Below are positions 20,594 through 29,951 of a DNA stretch of 64,000 nt, piece by piece. A program made the position numbers and the translations under genes. Each line of letters opens with the position of its first letter. Position 1 is the stretch's first letter. Source of the DNA: Enterococcus devriesei (GTDB lineage: Bacteria; Bacillota; Bacilli; Lactobacillales; Enterococcaceae); the NCBI RefSeq assembly GCF_001885905.1, contig NZ_JXKM01000008.1:1-64000 (forward strand), given 5' to 3'. The notes under the pieces were generated by a model that was not told where the DNA came from, did no database searches, and saw only the letters and a program-made list of their open reading frames with translations.

Positions 20594-20634
20594 AAAGACC
20601 TTCTTACCGAAAACGGCAAGAAGGTCTTTTTCTA
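20594..20634. terminator. Bidirectional terminator between the 123-aa gene and purB
   Basis: A long stem (AAAGACCTTCTT with AAGAAGGTCTTT, plus inner CCG/CGG pairing) with T runs on both strands, placed between two convergent stop codons. Confidence 0.93.
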
Positions 20635-21927
20635 TTTAATGCCAACACGTTCGAAAACTTTGTCAACATTTTTTAAATGATAATTATAATCGAAAGCGTC
20701 GTCCAAATCAGCAGCAGATAAAATGCTGGTGATTTTTTCGTCGGCATCAAGCAATGGCCGGAACTGGGTTTGATTATCCCAAGCATACGCGGTCTTTGGT
20801 TGAACTAAGTCATACGCTTCTTCCCGGGTCATTCCCTTATCGATCAATTTCAACATAACCCGTTGGCTATAGATCAAGCCGAAGGTCGCCTCCATATTAC
20901 GCTTCATGTTTTCTGGGAAGACCGTCAAATTCTTAACGATATTGCCAAAGCGGTGCAACATATAATCCACTAAAATCGTCGTATCCGGGGTAATAATTCG
21001 TTCAGCCGAAGAATGGGAGATATCACGTTCATGCCACAAAGCTACATCTTCAAAGGCAGTAATCAAATGACCGCGAACGACCCGTGCCAAGCCGGTCATG
21101 TTCTCTGAACCGATCGGATTCCGTTTATGAGGCATCGCCGATGAACCTTTTTGCCCTTTAGCGAAAAATTCTTCCACCTCGCGGGTTTCTGATTTTTGCA
21201 AGCCGCGGATTTCTGTCGCAAAACGTTCAATCGAGGTAGCGATCAATGCTAGGCTAGAAAAATACTCGGCATGTAAATCTCTGGGCAAGACTTGGGTAGA
21301 AATTTCTTGTGGGCGGATTCCTAATTTTTCACACACAAATTCTTCTACAAATGGCGGAATATTTGCGAAAGTACCCACCGCACCAGAAATTTTTCCTGCT
21401 TCAACCCCTTTAGCCGCGTGTTCGAAGCGTTCAATGTTACGTTTCATTTCAGAATACCAAGTCGCCAATTTCAAACCAAAGGTCGTCGGTTCCGCGTGAA
21501 CCCCGTGGGTCCGCCCCATCATAACTGTATTTTTATGTTCCAAGGCTTTTTCTCCAATGATGGCTAAAAAGTCTTGCAGATCTTGACGTAAAATATCGTT
21601 GGCTTGTTTGTATAAGTATCCGTAGGCTGTATCTACCACATCGGTACTTGTTAAGCCATAGTGAACCCATTTCCGTTCTTCTCCTAGTGTTTCAGAAACC
21701 GCACGGGTGAAAGCAACGACATCGTGTTTGGTTGATTGTTCAATTTCTAAAATACGGTCAATATCAAAACCGGCATTTGCACGAATTTTCTCAACATCCG
21801 CCTTGGGAATCTCCCCTAGTTCCGCCCAAGCTTCATCAGCTAAAATCTCCACTTCCAGCCACGCATTATAACGATTCTCATCGCTCCAAATATTTGCCAT
21901 TTCCGCTCTACTATATCGAGGTATCAT
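20632..21927 (-). CDS. purB: Adenylosuccinate lyase
   Basis: 431 residues. Cleaves SAICAR in the IMP pathway and adenylosuccinate on the way to AMP. The fumarase/aspartase signature [11 protein letters not shown] starts at residue 261; [15 protein letters not shown] and [12 protein letters not shown] are also typical. AAGGAG lies 7-8 bases upstream of the ATG. About 50 bases after purK, so it completes purE-K-B. Confidence 0.97.
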   Translation of the reverse strand: MIPRYSRAEMANIWSDENRYNAWLEVEILADEAWAELGEIPKADVEKIRANAGFDIDRILEIEQSTKHDVVAFTRAVSETLGEERKWVHYGLTSTDVVDTAYGYLYKQANDILRQDLQDFLAIIGEKALEHKNTVMMGRTHGVHAEPTTFGLKLATWYSEMKRNIERFEHAAKGVEAGKISGAVGTFANIPPFVEEFVCEKLGIRPQEISTQVLPRDLHAEYFSSLALIATSIERFATEIRGLQKSETREVEEFFAKGQKGSSAMPHKRNPIGSENMTGLARVVRGHLITAFEDVALWHERDISHSSAERIITPDTTILVDYMLHRFGNIVKNLTVFPENMKRNMEATFGLIYSQRVMLKLIDKGMTREEAYDLVQPKTAYAWDNQTQFRPLLDADEKITSILSAADLDDAFDYNYHLKNVDKVFERVGIK

Positions 21928-21978
21928 GTTACGCTCCTTTTTTCTACTTAATGAAAGAATTTTTAATACTATCTGTTT

Positions 21979-23109
21979 TTAATCCCACGTCTCAGTCTTC
22001 TTGATATCATCCAAAGTTCGTTGGATACTATCCGTTAAAATAGTGATATGCCCCATCTTGCGACCTTTTTTCGGCATTGCTTTGCCGTAATAATGAAAGT
22101 GCCAGTCCGGCCACAAATCAATTAATTCATAGGTCTTTAAAAGATTCTCGCCTAAAACATTCACCATCACTGCATTCGATAATAATTTTGGCTCGCTTAA
22201 AGGCCAACCGCAAATCCCACGAATATGGGCCTCAAACTGACTCAATGAACAAGCTTCAATCGTATAATGGCCAGAATTATGTGGACGTGGTGCGATCTCG
22301 TTCACATATAAGGCACCAGCTTTGGTCAGGAAGAATTCTACACACAGGGTGCCGACTAATTCCACGCCTTCAGCGATAATTCGAGCGATTCGGCTTGCTT
22401 CTTTAGCTACGGCCGCATCAATTCCTGCCGGTGCGATCGTTTCATGTAAAATATTATTGCGATGGATATTTTCAACGACTGGAAACGTTACGTAGTCGCC
22501 GATGTTATTTCCCGCTACTTGGACAGATAATTCTTTTTCAAAAGGAATCCATGCTTCCAAGACACAAGTCCCTTGACGCAGTAAATTCATGGAAGGCGCT
22601 AGGTCAGCTGTACTTTTTAAAACATATTGTCCGTGGCCGTCATACCCGCCGCGAGTTGTTTTTAAGACACAAGGATAGCCAATGCCTTCGATCGCATCTT
22701 GAATATCCGTCGGACTGATGATCGTCGCGTAAGGCGCGATCACGATATTATTATTTTCCAAGAAAGATTTTTCCATCAAACGGTCTTGACTGATGGCTAG
22801 TAAGTCCGTCCCTTGAGGAACATTCGCAAAATGCTGGATTTGATTGATCGTATCAACATCCACATTTTCAAATTCATAAGTAATTGCTTGTGATCGTCTA
22901 GCCATTTCTTCTAAAGCCATTTGATCATCATAATCGGCCACAATATGCCAATCTGAAACTTGCGCAGCTGGACAATCCTCTGTCGGATCAATGATTCCCG
23001 TTCGAAAACCCATTTCCTTCGCGCTGATAGCCATCATTCGGCCTAATTGCCCTCCGCCTACGATTCCAATCGTAGAGCCTGGTTGTAAAGGTTTAACCAA
23101 GTTGTTCAC
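21979..23109 (-). CDS. purK: N5-carboxyaminoimidazole ribonucleotide synthase
   Basis: 376 residues. ATP-grasp enzyme carboxylating AIR with bicarbonate to N5-CAIR, the substrate of PurE. Motifs: [29 protein letters not shown] and [18 protein letters not shown]. It overlaps the end of purE by 17 bases. The C-terminal KMGHITIL is intact. Confidence 0.97.
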   Translation of the reverse strand: MNNLVKPLQPGSTIGIVGGGQLGRMMAISAKEMGFRTGIIDPTEDCPAAQVSDWHIVADYDDQMALEEMARRSQAITYEFENVDVDTINQIQHFANVPQGTDLLAISQDRLMEKSFLENNNIVIAPYATIISPTDIQDAIEGIGYPCVLKTTRGGYDGHGQYVLKSTADLAPSMNLLRQGTCVLEAWIPFEKELSVQVAGNNIGDYVTFPVVENIHRNNILHETIAPAGIDAAVAKEASRIARIIAEGVELVGTLCVEFFLTKAGALYVNEIAPRPHNSGHYTIEACSLSQFEAHIRGICGWPLSEPKLLSNAVMVNVLGENLLKTYELIDLWPDWHFHYYGKAMPKKGRKMGHITILTDSIQRTLDDIKKTETWD

Positions 23110-23581
23110 TACTTTCCACTACAGTTTGTGTCATTTGCTGACGTTTCTTTGCCAAACGTTCAGCTACTTTTTTATCATACATTGAAAGCATCTGAGCCGC
23201 AAGTAGTCCCGCATTCGTTGCCCCAGCTTTTCCAATCGCCGTCGTCGCCACCGGAATCCCGCCCGGCATCTGAACGATCGATAATAAGGAGTCTAAGCCA
23301 TTTAAAGCCTTTGATTGCACCGGTACACCAATCACAGGCAAGGTCGTCTTAGCCGCTACCATGCCTGGTAAATGAGCGGCTCCTCCGGCTCCTGCAATAA
23401 TAACTTTAATGCCGCGTTCTCTGGCCTTTTCCGCAAACTCAAACATTAGATCAGGCGTACGATGTGCTGAAACAACTTTTTTTTCATAAGAAATCCCCAA
23501 CTCCTCGAGACTTTCACAAGCGTGTTTCATTGTTTCCCAATCAGAGGTACTCCCCATGATAACTGCAACTTCTGGATTCAT
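23093..23581 (-). CDS. purE: N5-carboxyaminoimidazole ribonucleotide mutase
   Basis: 162 residues, class I PurE. Rearranges N5-CAIR to CAIR. The family pattern [44 protein letters not shown] and LPVIGVPV is complete. AAAGGAG lies 7 bases before the ATG. First gene of the second purine unit, behind a strong promoter and a PurR box pair. Confidence 0.97.
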   Translation of the reverse strand: MNPEVAVIMGSTSDWETMKHACESLEELGISYEKKVVSAHRTPDLMFEFAEKARERGIKVIIAGAGGAAHLPGMVAAKTTLPVIGVPVQSKALNGLDSLLSIVQMPGGIPVATTAIGKAGATNAGLLAAQMLSMYDKKVAERLAKKRQQMTQTVVESSEQLG

Positions 23582-23608
23582 GATTTGCTCCTTTCATTAT
23601 TCATGCTT

Positions 23609-23637
23609 ATTTTAGCAAGCAACTAAAGGGAAGTCAA
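23609..23637 (-). promoter_or_regulatory. Promoter of purE-K-B
   Basis: TTGACT, 17-base spacer, TAAAAT on the minus strand, close to consensus, about 30 bases upstream of the purE start. Confidence 0.85.
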
Positions 23638-23642
23638 AAGAG

Positions 23643-23686
23643 AATTCGAATATTATTTGATATTTATAATCTAATGTTCGTGTTTA
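23643..23686 (-). promoter_or_regulatory. PurR box pair upstream of purE
   Basis: On the minus strand ACACGAACATTAGATT and, 26 bases after the first core, AATATTCGAA. This is very close to the Bacillus pur operator (CGAACATTAG ... TCG) and sits directly upstream of the -35 hexamer. Confidence 0.82.
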
Positions 23687-23690
23687 TTTC

Positions 23691-23728
23691 ATAAAAAAGA
23701 AAACGCGGCAAACGCCGCGTTCTTTTTT
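23691..23728 (-). terminator. Terminator of xpt-pbuX
   Basis: A stem of 8 or more bp (AACGCGGC/GCCGCGTT) flanked by A and T runs on both sides, ending right at the pbuX 3' end and bordering the purE regulatory region. Confidence 0.9.
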
Positions 23729-25010
23729 AACTATTTTTACGATTATAACCGTGGAACAATAGATTCAATACAATCGCTGACAAACTACTCATCACGATTC
23801 CATTGCCAGTAAACATTTGAACCGTTTCAGGCAGCTTCGCGAAAAGTGTCGGCATGGCGTTAAAACCTAAACCAAAACCAATTGAAATTGCGATAATCAA
23901 TAAGTTTTTCTCATCGTTAAAATCAACTTTCGAGAGCATCTTCATCCCTTGGACCGCGACCATTCCAAACATCACGAGCATTCCCCCGCCTAAAACCGGC
24001 TCAGGAATAATTTGCGCCAAAGCCCCCACTTTAGGGAACAGGCCCAGAATAATCAAGAAAATAGCTGAAAAATAAATTGGACGACGGGTTTTGATGCCGG
24101 ATAATTGAACCAACCCAACATTTTGCGAAAAACCAGTATAAGGGAACGTATTGAATAATCCGCCTAAAATAACTGCCAGGCCTTCTGCACGATACCCACG
24201 TTTCAAATCATCCTGAGATACTTTTTTGCCGGTAATATCGCCTAAAGCAAAGTAAACACCCGTTGACTCTACCATGCTGACGATGGAAATAATAATCATT
24301 AAGAGAATTGAAAATGGTTCAAACTTCGGTGTCCCAAAGTAAAAAGGCTGTGGGACATGGAACATCGGCGCATGACCAATCGCGGCCAGGTCGACTTGGC
24401 CTAATAATGCCGCTAAAATCGTGCCACCAACTAGTCCTACCAATACAGCGATCGAACGAATAAATCCGCGACCAAAAACTTGAACAGCTAAGATCAATGC
24501 AATCGTAATAAAGGCTAATAGTAAATTGGTTGGATCGCCAAAAGTTTTAGCCGATGCATCGCCGCCACCTAATTTCGTTGTAGCAACTGGGATTAGTGTC
24601 AAACCAATCGTTGTAATCACTGTTCCAGTAACGATCGGCGGAAACAGCTTTTCAATCTTTGAAAAGAAGCCAGCAATTAAAACTACAAATATTCCAGCCG
24701 CAATGATCGACCCGTAGACTGTTCCGACACCCTGTGTTTGCCCAATCAAGATCAGTGGTGCTACTGCTTGGATGGCACAGCCTAAAACAACTGGCAGCCC
24801 GATCCCGAAAAATCTGTTGACTGTTAATTGCAAAAGTGTAGCTACCCCACACATGAAAATATCAATGGAAATCAAATACGTCATTTGCGCTTCATTAAAA
24901 CCTAGTCCCGTACCGATCAACAGCGGCACGGCCACAGCTCCTGCATACATGGCTAAAAGATGCTGCAACCCTAAAACTGCTGATTTTCCATTACTTGTTT
25001 CGTTTGTCAC
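23727..25010 (-). CDS. pbuX: Xanthine/purine permease (NCS2 family)
   Basis: 427 residues with about a dozen hydrophobic segments. NCS2 hallmarks: LGLQHLLAMYAGAVAVPLLIG at the N-terminus (split motif), VESTGVYFALGDITGK and GGLFNTFPYTGFSQNVGLV. It would bring xanthine or guanine into the cell by proton symport. It uses a GTG start one base after the xpt stop, with GGAGGA inside the end of xpt. Cotranscribed with xpt under the guanine riboswitch. Confidence 0.93.
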   Translation of the reverse strand: MTNETSNGKSAVLGLQHLLAMYAGAVAVPLLIGTGLGFNEAQMTYLISIDIFMCGVATLLQLTVNRFFGIGLPVVLGCAIQAVAPLILIGQTQGVGTVYGSIIAAGIFVVLIAGFFSKIEKLFPPIVTGTVITTIGLTLIPVATTKLGGGDASAKTFGDPTNLLLAFITIALILAVQVFGRGFIRSIAVLVGLVGGTILAALLGQVDLAAIGHAPMFHVPQPFYFGTPKFEPFSILLMIIISIVSMVESTGVYFALGDITGKKVSQDDLKRGYRAEGLAVILGGLFNTFPYTGFSQNVGLVQLSGIKTRRPIYFSAIFLIILGLFPKVGALAQIIPEPVLGGGMLVMFGMVAVQGMKMLSKVDFNDEKNLLIIAISIGFGLGFNAMPTLFAKLPETVQMFTGNGIVMSSLSAIVLNLLFHGYNRKNS

Positions 25011-25011
25011 T

Positions 25012-25593
25012 CTATGCGTCCTCCTCGATAAATGTCACTTTACCGTCATGTAAGGAAGAGATTCTTGCTAAAGAGACGACTGGAATGTCCATATCTTCAA
25101 TCAGTTGGCGTCCATCCTGGAACGATTTTTCAATTAAAATCCCGATCCCAGCCACGTTTGCTCCCGCTTGTTGACACAGTTCAATCAATCCTTTAGCCGC
25201 TTGGCCGTTCGCTAGAAAATCATCGACTAATAACACATTGTCCTCTGCAGAAAGGAATTTACGAGAAATTGAAATGGTGCTAGTTACTTGTTTTGTAAAA
25301 GAATAAACGGATGCAGTCAATAGCTCTTCGTCCATTGTTAGGCTTTTTGATTTACGGGCAAAGATCATCGGTACCTTTAAAGCTTGTGCGGCATAAACAG
25401 CCGGAGCAATCCCTGATGCTTCAATTGTCACTACTTTAGTGATCTTCTTTTCCGCGAATACTTCTGCCAGACGTTTCCCCATCGCATCCATCAATTCAGG
25501 ATCTACTTGGTGCGTGATGAATTCATCGACTTTCAGAACACCTTCGCCTAAAACTCTGCCATTTTCTTTAATGCGATCTGTCAATTCTTTCAT
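25012..25593 (-). CDS. xpt: Xanthine phosphoribosyltransferase
   Basis: 193 residues from the ATG at 25593 ([21 protein letters not shown]). It is chosen because AAAGGAG lies about 8 bases upstream; the longer frame reaches back into the leader. Converts xanthine plus PRPP to XMP. The PRTase signature is [21 protein letters not shown] and the base-recognition part [19 protein letters not shown]. First gene of the riboswitch-controlled salvage operon with pbuX. Confidence 0.96.
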   Translation of the reverse strand: MKELTDRIKENGRVLGEGVLKVDEFITHQVDPELMDAMGKRLAEVFAEKKITKVVTIEASGIAPAVYAAQALKVPMIFARKSKSLTMDEELLTASVYSFTKQVTSTISISRKFLSAEDNVLLVDDFLANGQAAKGLIELCQQAGANVAGIGILIEKSFQDGRQLIEDMDIPVVSLARISSLHDGKVTFIEEDA

Positions 25594-25741
25594 TATCCAT
25601 TCTCCTTTTCCTATTTCAAATCGAGTACCATTCCATTTTATTTTCTTTACTATAGCAAGATATTTTGCCGGTCGCATGTCATCTGCTTAGTTAGCCATAA
25701 AAATAGAATTGTATTCGTTCTTGTCGTTTTTTGATTAATAC

Positions 25742-25786
25742 AAAAAACGCACCCAATCTGCAAAGCAAAAAAGGTACGCAACCGTA
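25742..25786 (-). terminator. Expression-platform terminator of the guanine riboswitch
   Basis: On the minus strand GCGTACC pairs, with G-U wobbles, with GGTGCGT, followed by six T, downstream of the aptamer and before xpt. The loop is long (about 18 bases). Confidence 0.7.
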
Positions 25787-25794
25787 CGATTTTT

Positions 25795-25859
25795 ACTTAT
25801 AGTCTTGCGTTTACGGCACAAGGTAGAAACTGTCATCCATATTATGACGATATATAAGT
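25795..25859 (-). ncRNA. Guanine/xanthine-class purine riboswitch
   Basis: The minus strand shows P1 arms ACTTATA/TATAAGT, the conserved ATAATATGG, the GTTTCTACC junction, the GCCGTAAACGC loop and GACTATAAG. The C in the final junction (GACTAT) corresponds to the specificity base that selects guanine rather than adenine. It precedes xpt-pbuX as in Bacillus. Binding is expected to favour the downstream terminator. Confidence 0.96.
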
Positions 25860-25866
25860 TCACTGC

Positions 25867-25884
25867 CAGTGAAAATTTTCACTG
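25867..25884. repeat. Perfect 18-bp palindrome in the xpt 5' leader
   Basis: CAGTGAAAATTTTCACTG lies between the xpt promoter and the riboswitch aptamer, about 16-33 bases downstream of the predicted start point. It could be a protein operator or a short 5' hairpin. Confidence 0.75.
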
Positions 25885-25906
25885 AAGTTTATGAAATATG
25901 AAAATT

Positions 25907-25934
25907 ATTATAGCAGAAAGATTCTCACTGTAAA
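25907..25934 (-). promoter_or_regulatory. Promoter of the xpt-pbuX riboswitch transcript
   Basis: TTTACA, 16-base spacer, TATAAT on the minus strand, about 50 bases upstream of the aptamer. Confidence 0.7.
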
Positions 25935-26136
25935 CTAGAATCATTTCAAATGAGAAGAATTATAGCTGAATTAAATGAATATCTCACTTTATAATAAGAA
26001 GAAAGACGAAATCAATTCAAAAAAATTGGCAATTCAACTAGGATTTGAGAAGATAATAAAAACAAGGAAAATTTTTCTGACTCCTTTACTACATAGCCAG
26101 GAGCCTTATTAAAGAATGGATTAGGAGGTTCTTCTA
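25935..26136. other. Intergenic spacer upstream of the corA-like gene
   Basis: AT-rich, divergent between the xpt promoter and the plus-strand corA-like gene. A TATAAT at 25990-25995 could be its -10, but no good -35 is placed 16-18 bases before it. Nothing else seen. Confidence 0.5.
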
Positions 26137-27054
26137 ATGATCGATTATTTCACAATATCCGATACTGGCGTAAAAAAAAGCGCACACGCTAGTAATTGGC
26201 TCGCGGTTGATAATCCCACCGATGCCGAAAAGGAACAGTTACACGAGGCCTATGATCTACCGAAAAACTTTTTTACCTTAGGTCAAAAATATTCCAATGT
26301 CTCCTTTTTCAAAAAATATCAAACCGAGGAAAAGAATCCACTATGCTTGATGCTCTTTGTTGATATCCAATCCGTGGATGAACCTGAATCTTTATCTTCA
26401 ACAGTTTCGGTATTCTTAACTCCTAAAGTACTGATAACCGTCAGTGATAATTCGCTAATTCAAGAAGTGCTGCAGAATTTCGAGACGGAAATCTTTACTA
26501 AAGCCGGCTTGATTCTCCATATGTTACAGACGATCAATGAACATTATCTGATTTTTTTACGAGAACAACGAAAGACTATCGAAGAAATCAGTCAAGGAAC
26601 TGCTCACGGATCTAATAAAAATATTCTTGAACAAACGACCCATACGGAAAAAAATCTCGTATACATCGACAATCTTTTAAAGGAACAATTAAAAACAATT
26701 GATCGGTTATTGGATTCGAGTCTAGTGGCGTCCGATCGGGATTTGGCAATTGAAATCGAGTTACAGTCTAAACAGGCCACGACTTCTGTTCAAATTTATC
26801 GCGAGATGCTAGGCTCTATCAGCGGATTGATCAACAGTATGATGGATAATCGGCTGAACCAGCTGATGAAATTTCTAAACACGGCTTCATTGCTCTTAGC
26901 ATTACCAACGTTAATTTTTAGTCTATGGGGGATTAATACCGGTGGATTGCTCTGGCGTGATTCTGAGATTGGCTCCATCATGGTGGTGCTCTTAGCATTG
27001 ATTGTCTCCATCGTTAGCGGCGTCTATTTATTTAAAAAGGATTATGACGCTTAA
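26137..27054 (+). CDS. CorA-family divalent cation transporter-like protein
   Basis: 305 residues. A soluble N-terminal domain and a long helical stretch (about 140-240) precede two C-terminal membrane segments (LLLALPTLIFSLW and IMVVLLALIVSIVSGVYLF), the CorA layout. The signature loop between them reads WGINTGG where canonical CorA has YGMN, so ion selectivity is uncertain. GGAGG lies 8 bases before the ATG. One of few plus-strand genes, standing alone; no classical terminator follows, only the B repeat. Confidence 0.82.
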   Translation: MIDYFTISDTGVKKSAHASNWLAVDNPTDAEKEQLHEAYDLPKNFFTLGQKYSNVSFFKKYQTEEKNPLCLMLFVDIQSVDEPESLSSTVSVFLTPKVLITVSDNSLIQEVLQNFETEIFTKAGLILHMLQTINEHYLIFLREQRKTIEEISQGTAHGSNKNILEQTTHTEKNLVYIDNLLKEQLKTIDRLLDSSLVASDRDLAIEIELQSKQATTSVQIYREMLGSISGLINSMMDNRLNQLMKFLNTASLLLALPTLIFSLWGINTGGLLWRDSEIGSIMVVLLALIVSIVSGVYLFKKDYDA

Positions 27055-27063
27055 GTTAAGAAA

Positions 27064-27400
27064 GGCTTTCGCGGACTCGCTCAGCTTTTTGCTAGTTTTT
27101 CATCTCGCTTTATTGAGATTAGAAAAAGGGTATGCGTGACGACAATCAGAATCATTTTTCGTGTCTTGGGAAAAATGATTCCCTAATTAGGAGTCAGCTG
27201 AGCAATAAGACCAAACTTTTGATAAATGACTGAGAAACACAAAGTTTTAACTTTGATGTTGAACAGTTTCTACTCGGTGCTTCTCAAATTTCGAAATCGT
27301 TTTGCTTATTGCCGATAAAGCTAGTTCGTGAAGCCGGACATGAATATGCCTGCTGTAAAGCGATTTATTCATTTGAAAATTTTATACTTTCTTCATAGTC
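27064..27400. repeat. B element copy 1, interrupted by an A element
   Basis: About 230 bp of B sequence split by a 105-bp insertion at 27090-27194. The core 27218-27335 is nearly identical to 48500-48607. Left outer arm GGCTTTCGCGGACTCGC and right arm (27293-27335, ending GTTCGTGAAGCC) are imperfect inverted repeats. Similarity to copy 2 continues to about 27400. It lies between the ends of the convergent corA-like gene and tdcB. Confidence 0.88.
27090..27194 (+). repeat. A element nested inside B element copy 1
   Basis: On the plus strand: head TGCTAGTTTTTCATC; hairpin 1 arms TTTTTCAT / TTAGAAAAA; link GGGTATGCGTGACGACAATC; a strong hairpin 2 (AATCATTTTTC / GAAAAATGATT); tail CTAATTAGGAGT. 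CAGCT occurs on both sides (27082-27086 and 27195-27199) but once at the matching place in copy 2, consistent with a 5-bp target duplication. Confidence 0.8.
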
Positions 27401-27439
27401 AAAAAAACAGGCAGCGATCACATCCTCGCTGCCTGTTTT
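27401..27439 (-). terminator. Terminator of ald-tdcB
   Basis: A 12-bp stem (AACAGGCAGCGA/TCGCTGCCTGTT) with a T run on the minus strand, about 10 bases after the tdcB stop. Confidence 0.92.
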
Positions 27440-27448
27440 AACTGTTTA

Positions 27449-28456
27449 TTATTTCAATTCGTTTGCTACTGAGAAGTGTCCAATAACATCAGTGATTCGG
27501 TTCAAGTCAACGTTACCGCCAGAAACGACTGCAACGACTTTTTTGCCATTCACATATTTGTCCACTTTACCTGAAAGAATGGCTGCAGTTGCTAAAGCGC
27601 CTGCTCCTTCAACGACGATCTTCGTCCGTTGGATCAAATCTTTCATTGCAAGTTCAATTTCTTGTTCAGATACGGTTACCATATCGTCAACCAATTCTTC
27701 AACAACTTCAAAGGTTAGGTTTCCAGGAAATTCTACCGCACAACCGTCTGCGATTGTCGCACCAGTTTTGTAGCCAACTTTTTTACCTTCGCGGAACGAA
27801 GCAGTCATCCCATGAATGTTGTCTGCCTGTACCCCAATGATATTGATATTTGGATTAAATGTTTTCATTGCTACCGCGATACCAGAAATCAATCCGCCGC
27901 CGCCGACAGGAACAACGACAGTATCCACATCCCAAATTGAATCTAGGATTTCAAGACCAATTGTTCCTTGTCCAGCCATCACGCATTCATCATCGTAAGG
28001 TGGGATATACGTCACACCTGTTTCTTCAACGATTTTTTCACAATATGCTTTTGCATCGTCAAAACCAGCACCATGAAGGATTACTTTGGAACCGTAGCCT
28101 TCCGTTGCTTCAACTTTCGCTTTAGGAGCTGTTTCAGGCATTACGATCGTGCTTTCGATTCCTAATAATCTAGAAGTCAACGCTACACCTTGTGCGTGGT
28201 TTCCAGCAGAAACCGCGATAACCCCTTTATCTTTTTCCGCTTGAGTTAAATGAGCAATCTTGTTGAAAGCTCCGCGGAATTTAAATGATCCTGTTAATTG
28301 CATATTTTCTAATTTTAAGAAAACTTGACCGCCCGTTTGAGCCGTTAAGAACATTGATTGAATCAACGGTGTTACCCGTCCGTATTGTTTTACAACATTT
28401 TTTGCTTCATGGATATCTTCGATTGATACTGGTAATTTTGTCATTGTTTGAGTCAT
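27449..28456 (-). CDS. tdcB: Catabolic threonine/serine dehydratase
   Basis: 335 residues, one PLP domain and no C-terminal ACT regulatory domain, so a catabolic type rather than biosynthetic IlvA. It deaminates threonine to 2-oxobutyrate (and serine to pyruvate). PLP lysine 59 lies in LTGSFKFRGA; the phosphate-binding loop is VVPVGGGGLISG. The ATG overlaps the ald stop by 1 base, with GGGAGATG upstream; the true start could be the ATG four codons later. The pair would turn amino acids into 2-oxoacids. Confidence 0.88.
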   Translation of the reverse strand: MTQTMTKLPVSIEDIHEAKNVVKQYGRVTPLIQSMFLTAQTGGQVFLKLENMQLTGSFKFRGAFNKIAHLTQAEKDKGVIAVSAGNHAQGVALTSRLLGIESTIVMPETAPKAKVEATEGYGSKVILHGAGFDDAKAYCEKIVEETGVTYIPPYDDECVMAGQGTIGLEILDSIWDVDTVVVPVGGGGLISGIAVAMKTFNPNINIIGVQADNIHGMTASFREGKKVGYKTGATIADGCAVEFPGNLTFEVVEELVDDMVTVSEQEIELAMKDLIQRTKIVVEGAGALATAAILSGKVDKYVNGKKVVAVVSGGNVDLNRITDVIGHFSVANELK

Positions 28457-29565
28457 TACAGTACATCTCCCACTTCGGTATAAGTCACATCGATTGAATC
28501 TGCTAATGCTTTAGAAACTACTTTACCATTGTATACACTTAGACCTGAAACTAATGATTCGTCAGATTTCAACGCGGCTTCAAGACCTTTGACACTGACA
28601 TCTTTAAGGAACGAGATATTACCTTTTGCTAACGCGATCGTTGCTGTTCTTGGTGTTGCACCAGGCATATTCGGTACAGCATAGTGGATCACGCCGTGTT
28701 TAGTGAAGACTGGGTCTGCATGGTTAGTTGGTTTGTCGATTGTTTCAACCGTACCACCTTGGTCAATCGCGATATCAACGATGACTGAACCTGGTTTCAT
28801 TGATTCAACCATGTATTCTTTAACTAATTTTGGTGGCTTCGCTCCTGGAATCAAGACTGTCGAGATAAACACATCAGCTTCTTTGATTTTTTCTTCTAAG
28901 TTTTCAGTGTTTGAAACTAACACATCAACATTGTGATCTTTATAACGTTCTTGTAATTGTTTGATGCGGCTTTCGTTCACTTCAAGAATGATGACGTGGC
29001 AACCAATTCCAACAGCCATATCAGCTGAATTTTCTGCTGCGTTCCCGCCGCCTAAGATGACCACTGTTCCTGCTTCAACGCCGTCGATTCCTGGAAGTAA
29101 GATTCCTTCGCCGCCATGTTGTTTTTCTAAATAATATTGACCTAGATTTACTGCACGACGTCCAGCGATCGCACTCATTGGTTTCAATAATTCTAATACG
29201 CCGTTGATTGAGATGTTTTCGCCTGACAAAGCTGTCACGCCAACTTCCATCATTTTTTCAACACAAGCTTTGTTAGCAGCTAAATGTAAGAAGCCCCAGA
29301 TGATTTGACCTTTTTTGAAGTAGTGATATTCACTTTCCATTGGTTCTTTTACTTTTACGATCAATTCAGCTGTCCAAGCAGTATCTGTATCAACGATTTT
29401 ACCGCCAGCTTCAATATATTGTTCATTTGTAAAGCCTGAGCCTGCACCTGCGTTATCATCAACAAGTACTTCGTTTCCTGCTTCAACTAAAATTTTTACA
29501 TTTTCAGGTGTCATACCTACACGTGCTTCACCTTGTTTTGGATCTTTAATTACGCCTATTTTCAT
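28456..29565 (-). CDS. ald: Alanine dehydrogenase
   Basis: 369 residues from the second ATG (MKIGVIKDPKQGEARVG). The first ATG, two codons upstream, is only 3 bases from GGGAG while the second is 9 away. NAD-dependent oxidative deamination of alanine to pyruvate. Family features: GVTALSGENI (usually AYET), IDGVEAGTVVILGGGNAAENSADMAVG as the NAD-binding loop, and VAIDQGG-like VDIAIDQGGTVET. It is coupled to tdcB. CCAAGGTT-N4-AACTTTGG in the leader may be an operator. Confidence 0.9.
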   Translation of the reverse strand: MKIGVIKDPKQGEARVGMTPENVKILVEAGNEVLVDDNAGAGSGFTNEQYIEAGGKIVDTDTAWTAELIVKVKEPMESEYHYFKKGQIIWGFLHLAANKACVEKMMEVGVTALSGENISINGVLELLKPMSAIAGRRAVNLGQYYLEKQHGGEGILLPGIDGVEAGTVVILGGGNAAENSADMAVGIGCHVIILEVNESRIKQLQERYKDHNVDVLVSNTENLEEKIKEADVFISTVLIPGAKPPKLVKEYMVESMKPGSVIVDIAIDQGGTVETIDKPTNHADPVFTKHGVIHYAVPNMPGATPRTATIALAKGNISFLKDVSVKGLEAALKSDESLVSGLSVYNGKVVSKALADSIDVTYTEVGDVL

Positions 29566-29590
29566 AGCCATTCACTCCCAAAGATTATTT

Positions 29591-29612
29591 ACCAAAGTTA
29601 TTTAACCTTGGA
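29591..29612. promoter_or_regulatory. Inverted repeat in the ald leader
   Basis: CCAAAGTTATTTAACCTTGG, an almost perfect 8-bp dyad with a 4-base centre, 25-45 bases upstream of the ald start. Could be a repressor site or mRNA hairpin; no known consensus is matched. Confidence 0.5.
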
Positions 29613-29721
29613 ACATGTTTAATATATCACAATGCTTTTTTTATACAACGATAAGTTTTCAAGTGTTATTGATATCTCATTTAGTTCAAAACAATATTCA
29701 TTATTAGTTGATCTTCCAAAC

Positions 29722-29747
29722 AAAAAAAGCCGTTAAAACAGCTTTTT
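29722..29747 (-). terminator. T-tailed hairpin upstream of ald
   Basis: AAAGCTGTT paired with AACGGCTTT (one wobble) followed by seven T on the minus strand. No annotated gene ends here; it could terminate a small RNA or read-through from perR. Confidence 0.6.
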
Positions 29748-29903
29748 AAAATAAGAATTTTTTCATTTATTCGAAATGTGTTCTCCTTAAACTCGTCTAA
29801 CAAATAAATATAATGGAATCGTTCTCGTTCTTTTATGTGATTCTTCGAATTTATTGATTTTTTATTATTTTCAAAAATAGTAGCAGTACTAAGTAATTTT
29901 ACT

Positions 29904-29942
29904 TAAAAAAAGTGCAGGAAAGTAATTCCTTACAACCTGCAA
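29904..29942 (-). terminator. Second hairpin behind perR
   Basis: TGCAGG ... CCTGCA stem with inner AAG/CTT pairing, followed by a run of T on the minus strand, in tandem with the perR terminator. Confidence 0.6.
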
Positions 29943-29951
29943 AAATCGAAC

